A DNA stretch of 35,454 nt from Acidobacteriota bacterium (GTDB lineage: Bacteria; Acidobacteriota; Vicinamibacteria; Vicinamibacterales; UBA2999): the NCBI GenBank assembly GCA_016192845.1, contig JACPTI010000017.1:57745-93198 (forward strand), given 5' to 3'. Positions 32,342 to 35,454 of the stretch are shown piece by piece (the first letter of the stretch is position 1; each line of letters opens with the position of its first letter). The notes below the pieces were generated by a model. That model was not told where the DNA came from and did no database searches. It saw nothing but the letters and a program-made list of their open reading frames with translations. Position numbers and translations under genes: made by a program.

Positions 32342-34513
32342 ATGCGCATGCTGCGCCGATACTTTGCCGCCTGCTGTGCCGCCGCCGTGCTGGCGGCCGG
32401 CTGCTCCAATGCGCCGCGACAGGACGCCGCGGTGGGAGCGCCGGGGGCCGTCACGTCGGCCGCCGCATCCGCCGCCTCCGATCGCCGCTATCTGCTCGAG
32501 CGCGTCGACGACGCGGCCGTGGTGCAGCTGTATGCGGACGGGTTCGCGTCGCTGCCCGTGCGGGAGAAGACGCTCATCTGGCACCTCTATCAGGCGGTGC
32601 TCGCCGGGCGCGACATCTTCCTCGATCAGAAGCACCGCGACGCGCTCGAGATGCGCGGCGTCATCGAGCAGATCGTGGCCCGTCCCGGCGGGGTCGATCC
32701 GGCAGTGCTGGGGGAAATCCGGCGCTACACGAAGCTCTTCTGGATCAACAACGGGCCGTACAACAATCTGACCGCCCGCAAGTTCGTCCTGAGGCTGACG
32801 CCGCAGCAGCTTGCGGGCGCCGCGAAGGCGGCCGCGGCGGCCGGCGCGACGTTTGCCACGCGCCCCGGCGAGTCGCTCGACGCGATGCTGGCGCGCCTCG
32901 GGCCGATGTTCTTCGACCCGAACGTCGATCCGATCGTCACCAACAAGAATCCGCCGCCCGGCCAGGACATCCTCACCGCCAGCGCCAACAATCTCTACTT
33001 CGGCGTGAGCATGGCGGACCTCAAGGGGTTCACCGAGAAGTACGGATTGAACTCACGCCTGGTGAAACCGCCTTGGCCTGACGGCTTCGGCGAGTCTCGC
33101 CAGGGGCGGTCCGCATTGGCGGACCGCCCAGCCAGCACTGGCCGGTCGGGTCGCACCGCGACCCGACCTTTTAGCGGAGGCGGACGCGACGGACGCCTGG
33201 TCGAGGAGGTGTACCGCCTCAACGGGCGCTACGGCCCGCAGATCGCCAACATCGTCAAGCATCTCGAGGCGGCGGTGCCGTTTGCCACCGAGCCGATGGC
33301 CAACGCGCTGCGGGCGCTGGTGCAGTGGTACGGCACCGGCGAAGACGCCGACCGTGCGAAATACGACATCGCGTGGGTGCAGGACCGGAACTCGCCGGTC
33401 GACACCATCAACGGCTTCATCGAGGTGTACATGGACCCGCGCGGCATCAAGGGGTCGTGGGAGGGGCTCGTCTTCTACGTCAATCAGGAGAAGACGGCGG
33501 GGATCCGCACGCTCGCGGCCAACGCGCAATGGTTCGAGGACCGGCTGCCGATTAGTCCTACGTACCGCAAGCCGAACGTCACCGGCATCATCGCCAACGC
33601 CATCGACGTCGTCGTCGAGGCGGGCGATGCCGGGCCGGTGACGCCCGTCGGCATCAACCTGCCGAACGACCAGCGGATCCGCGAGCAGTACGGCAGCAAG
33701 TCGATTTCGCTCTCGAACGTCGGCGAAGCCGCCGATCGGGCGACGCCCGGCTCGATGCGCAGCGAGTTCGCCTGGACGCAGGAAGAGATCGATCGTGGCG
33801 CGAAGTACGGCGCGCTGGCCGCGGAGCTGACCACCGACCTTCACGAGGTGCTGGGGCACGCCTCCGGCCGCCAGAAGCCCGGCCTCGCCGGCACGCCGCA
33901 GGAGCTCATCAAGGAGCACTTCTCCGCGCTCGAGGAAGGGCGCGCCGATCTGGTCGCGCTGTACTTCCTGGCCGACCCGCAGATGGTGGACCTCGGCGTC
34001 ATTCCCGCCGCCGACCACGAGGCCCTCGTCCGCGCCGAGTACGAGGCGTACACGCGCAACGCGCTCGTCCAGCTGCGCCGCGTCCGCGAAGGGACGACCA
34101 TCGAGGAGGACCACATGCGCAACCGCCAAATGGTGGTGCGCTGGCTGATGGCGAACACGAAGGCGATCGAGGAGCGGACGCGCGACGGCAAGCGCTACCT
34201 CGTCATGGTCGACCCGGCGGCGTTCCGCGAGGGCGTCGGCCGCCTGCTCGGCGAGGTGCAGCGGATCAAGTCGGAGGGAGACGCCACGGCCGCCGCCCGG
34301 CTGTTCGAGACCCACGGCATCCACTTCGATGCGGCGGTGCGCGACGAAGTGCTGAAGCGCGTCGACGCGCTCGACCTGCCGTCCTACTTGGGCTTCGTCA
34401 TGCCGAAGCTCACGCCCGTCACAGGCTCGGATGGACGGATCACGGACGTGACCATCTCGTACCCGATGGATCTCACGGCGCAGATGCTCGAGTACTCAGG
34501 CGTGCGGCGATGA
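32342..34513 (+). CDS. M49 (dipeptidyl-peptidase III-like) zinc peptidase, lipoprotein, with in-frame insertion
   Basis: 723 residues. A lipoprotein signal with lipobox LAAGC (near residue 21) indicates membrane attachment outside the cytoplasm. The zinc motif HEVLGH (501-506) fits the HExxGH of family M49, and EEGRAD (from residue 531) fits the EExx(A/S)(D/E) third-ligand motif. M49 enzymes release N-terminal dipeptides from short peptides. Between LNSRLVK and DGRLVEEVYRL, which are normally adjacent or nearly so, 40 extra residues (PPWPDGFGESRQGRSALADR and onward, positions 33068-33187) are encoded by a palindromic element. The frame stays open, so the protein is probably still made. The ATG at 32342 is chosen; the ATG at 32348 is also possible. 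Its last 18 bp overlap the convergent Uma2 gene. Confidence 0.85.
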   Translation: MRMLRRYFAACCAAAVLAAGCSNAPRQDAAVGAPGAVTSAAASAASDRRYLLERVDDAAVVQLYADGFASLPVREKTLIWHLYQAVLAGRDIFLDQKHRDALEMRGVIEQIVARPGGVDPAVLGEIRRYTKLFWINNGPYNNLTARKFVLRLTPQQLAGAAKAAAAAGATFATRPGESLDAMLARLGPMFFDPNVDPIVTNKNPPPGQDILTASANNLYFGVSMADLKGFTEKYGLNSRLVKPPWPDGFGESRQGRSALADRPASTGRSGRTATRPFSGGGRDGRLVEEVYRLNGRYGPQIANIVKHLEAAVPFATEPMANALRALVQWYGTGEDADRAKYDIAWVQDRNSPVDTINGFIEVYMDPRGIKGSWEGLVFYVNQEKTAGIRTLAANAQWFEDRLPISPTYRKPNVTGIIANAIDVVVEAGDAGPVTPVGINLPNDQRIREQYGSKSISLSNVGEAADRATPGSMRSEFAWTQEEIDRGAKYGALAAELTTDLHEVLGHASGRQKPGLAGTPQELIKEHFSALEEGRADLVALYFLADPQMVDLGVIPAADHEALVRAEYEAYTRNALVQLRRVREGTTIEEDHMRNRQMVVRWLMANTKAIEERTRDGKRYLVMVDPAAFREGVGRLLGEVQRIKSEGDATAAARLFETHGIHFDAAVRDEVLKRVDALDLPSYLGFVMPKLTPVTGSDGRITDVTISYPMDLTAQMLEYSGVRR
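33068..33187. mobile_element. 120-bp palindromic element inserted in frame in the M49 gene
   Basis: The segment begins CCGCCT (33068-33073) and nearly ends AGGCGG (33178-33183), terminal inverted repeats of 6 bp. Inside are an 11-bp perfect stem with a 4-base loop (33104-33129) and another 11-bp perfect stem, GGTCGGGTCGC-ACC-GCGACCCGACC (33144-33168), followed directly by TTTT, the form of an intrinsic terminator. It adds exactly 40 codons. No transposase is linked; a MITE- or REP-like element moved in trans is the simplest reading. Confidence 0.6.
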
Positions 34514-35053
34514 GCGCTCGTCGAACAGGTCCGCCGGCCTGAGCCGCAGCCCCGGCAGCACGCGCGAGCGGACGATCGCGCGACCCTCGAACACGCGCGG
34601 AACGGCATCCGAGGTCAGATCACGCACCTCGATGTGCCGTGCGATGAGATCCACCAGCCAGTACTCGCGCACGCCGTACTGCCGATACCACTTCGCCTTG
34701 TCGATGCGGTCGTGGCGCTGGTTGCCTTGTGAGAGGACTTCGACCGTGAGGTCGGGCGCACCCCAGATTCGGTCCCTGCAGATCGACTCACGCTCCGTCG
34801 AGACAAACAGGAGGTCGGGCTGCACGACCAGATGCCGTTCGAAATCGAGGATCACGTCCACGGGGGAGATGACCACGCGCCCCAGCTTGTGCTTCCGGAC
34901 GTGTTGGTCGAGACGCCGGTACAGCGCGCCGACGACGATCTGATGTTCGAAGGTGGGCGTCGGCGGCTCACGCAGGACGCCGTAGGCAAGCTCCTGCGGC
35001 CGGTTCGTCTCCTCACCGCTCAGGTATTCGGCCACGGTCATCCGGCGGTGCAT
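34496..35053 (-). CDS. Uma2 family (DUF820, restriction-endonuclease-like fold) protein
   Basis: 185 residues, normal length. The family is common in cyanobacteria and other phyla and has a PD-(D/E)xK-like fold; its biological role is not established. Typical segments are MTVAEYLSGEE at the start, HQIVVGALYRRLDQHVRK, VQPDLLFVSTER, the core APDLTVEVLSQGN with the acidic and catalytic-like residues, DKAKWYRQYGVREYWLVD, and a C-terminal LRLRPADLF. The ATG at 35053 is chosen; the ATG at 35041 is the shorter option, and longer starts lack similarity. It overlaps the 3' end of the M49 gene by 18 bp, tail to tail. Confidence 0.85.
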   Translation of the reverse strand: MHRRMTVAEYLSGEETNRPQELAYGVLREPPTPTFEHQIVVGALYRRLDQHVRKHKLGRVVISPVDVILDFERHLVVQPDLLFVSTERESICRDRIWGAPDLTVEVLSQGNQRHDRIDKAKWYRQYGVREYWLVDLIARHIEVRDLTSDAVPRVFEGRAIVRSRVLPGLRLRPADLFDERSSPHA

Positions 35054-35101
35054 CGCGTCCCTCTTTCTGACGACGATGCCATCGTCGCGGGGAAAATGCA
35101 A

Positions 35102-35398
35102 TCAGGGGATGGGAGCCTCGGCGGCGGCGCCCACCACGGTGGTCCACTCGCGCACGTACCACCGGGTGACGAGGCCGTTCTTCACGTACGGATCCTGTCT
35201 CGCAAACGACTCGGCGACTGCCGGCGAGGAGCCGCGGAAGAGGAGTACGGCGCCATCGACCGGATTGGCAAAGGCGCCACCCAGCATCAGCTCGCCTCGC
35301 ACCACCGCCTCACGCGCCAGCGCCAGGTGCGCCGCGCGGAACGGCGCGCGCCGGCTCACGTAGTCGTCCACGACTTCGTAGAACAGCAGATAGTGCAT
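35102..35398 (-). CDS. YciI-like (YCII-related domain) protein
   Basis: 98 residues, the family's usual size. MHYLLFYEVVDDYVSRRAPF, H-x-x-x-A, GELMLGGAFANPVDGAVLLF, FARQDPYVKNGLVTRW and YVREWTTVVG are in the order of YCII-related proteins, a ferredoxin-like alpha/beta barrel dimer with a conserved His-Asp pair of uncertain enzymatic role. The bases directly before its ATG are a 7-bp tandem repeat, so no Shine-Dalgarno is visible. It lies 48 bp before the Uma2 gene on the same strand, possibly co-transcribed. Confidence 0.8.
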   Translation of the reverse strand: MHYLLFYEVVDDYVSRRAPFRAAHLALAREAVVRGELMLGGAFANPVDGAVLLFRGSSPAVAESFARQDPYVKNGLVTRWYVREWTTVVGAAAEAPIP

Positions 35399-35454
35399 GG
35401 GCTTTGGGCTTTGGGCTTCGGGCTACCGGCTACCGGCTACCAGCTACCGGCTAC
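35399..35454. repeat. 7-bp tandem repeat, eight units (GGGCTTT to CGGCTAC)
   Basis: Exactly eight heptamers fill the end of the window: GGGCTTT twice, GGGCTTC, GGGCTAC, CGGCTAC twice, CAGCTAC, CGGCTAC. The sequence drifts stepwise while the 7-bp period holds. The first unit touches the start codon (minus strand, 35396-35398) of the YciI-like gene. The array may continue beyond the window. Confidence 0.9.

Noticed and set aside
33053..34324. Minus-strand 423-codon frame opposite the M49 gene
   Set aside because: The plus strand carries HEVLGH and EEGRAD with a lipobox; the antisense translation shows no domain and is a shadow frame.

Overview
The window is high-GC DNA with dense genes, short intergenic gaps and very many short intergenic repeats. 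Several features point to an Acidobacteriota genome, most likely of the Vicinamibacteria type: tandem paralogues of secreted proteins with a 'DGQPDIQG / DSRGRWEG' signature, three DUF4159 proteins, and a MoxR / DUF58 / BatA-like / DUF4175 cluster. That placement is inference from gene content; no rRNA or marker gene is present, and I saw no tRNA, CRISPR array, phage gene or transposase.

Layout. 1-2 kb: an APC-type amino acid transporter, then a 24-bp repeat array and a decayed HepT-like gene. 2.1-6.3 kb (minus): an apparent operon of five paralogous secreted proteins of unknown function. 6.5-8.6 kb: a phosphotriesterase-like pseudogene, an intact SDR oxidoreductase and an alpha/beta-hydrolase pseudogene; both pseudogenes have internal deletions. 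8.6-12.5 kb: a ferredoxin-NADP reductase-like flavoprotein divergent from a three-subunit proton-translocating transhydrogenase (pntAa-pntAb-pntB), so both units act on the NAD(P)H pool. 12.8-13.4 kb: a MazEF-type toxin-antitoxin pair with a 23-bp near-palindrome over the antitoxin start codon. 13.7-15.1 kb: cystathionine beta-synthase with a C-terminal CBS-domain pair. 15.3-27.9 kb (minus): a long gene cluster, probably one operon, read as VWA/glutamine-amidotransferase-like protein, caspase-like protein, MoxR ATPase, DUF58 protein, BatA-like protein, DUF4175-like protein and two DUF4159 proteins. It looks like a MoxR-chaperone / von Willebrand A envelope system with no settled function. 28-30.2 kb: a multipass acyltransferase and a third DUF4159 protein. 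30.2-35.4 kb: an orphan MASE1-PAS histidine kinase, a divergent M49 dipeptidyl-peptidase III-like lipoprotein carrying a palindromic insertion, a Uma2-family protein and a YciI-like protein.

The most unusual layer is the repeats. (i) Arrays of a roughly 24-bp unit (core GTCGGTGCGATCC) lie at six gene 3' ends in the first 14 kb; at two of them the first unit carries the gene's own stop codon by the same single-base change from consensus. (ii) Tandem arrays with a 7-bp (once 8-bp) period but unrelated sequences fill many other gaps, often as inverted pairs, and frequently touch a stop or start codon. (iii) Small hairpins with GAA or TTC loops, including a CCTGAAGG-core family, are scattered between genes. 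(iv) A 120-bp element with two perfect hairpins, one followed by TTTT, sits in frame inside the M49 peptidase gene.
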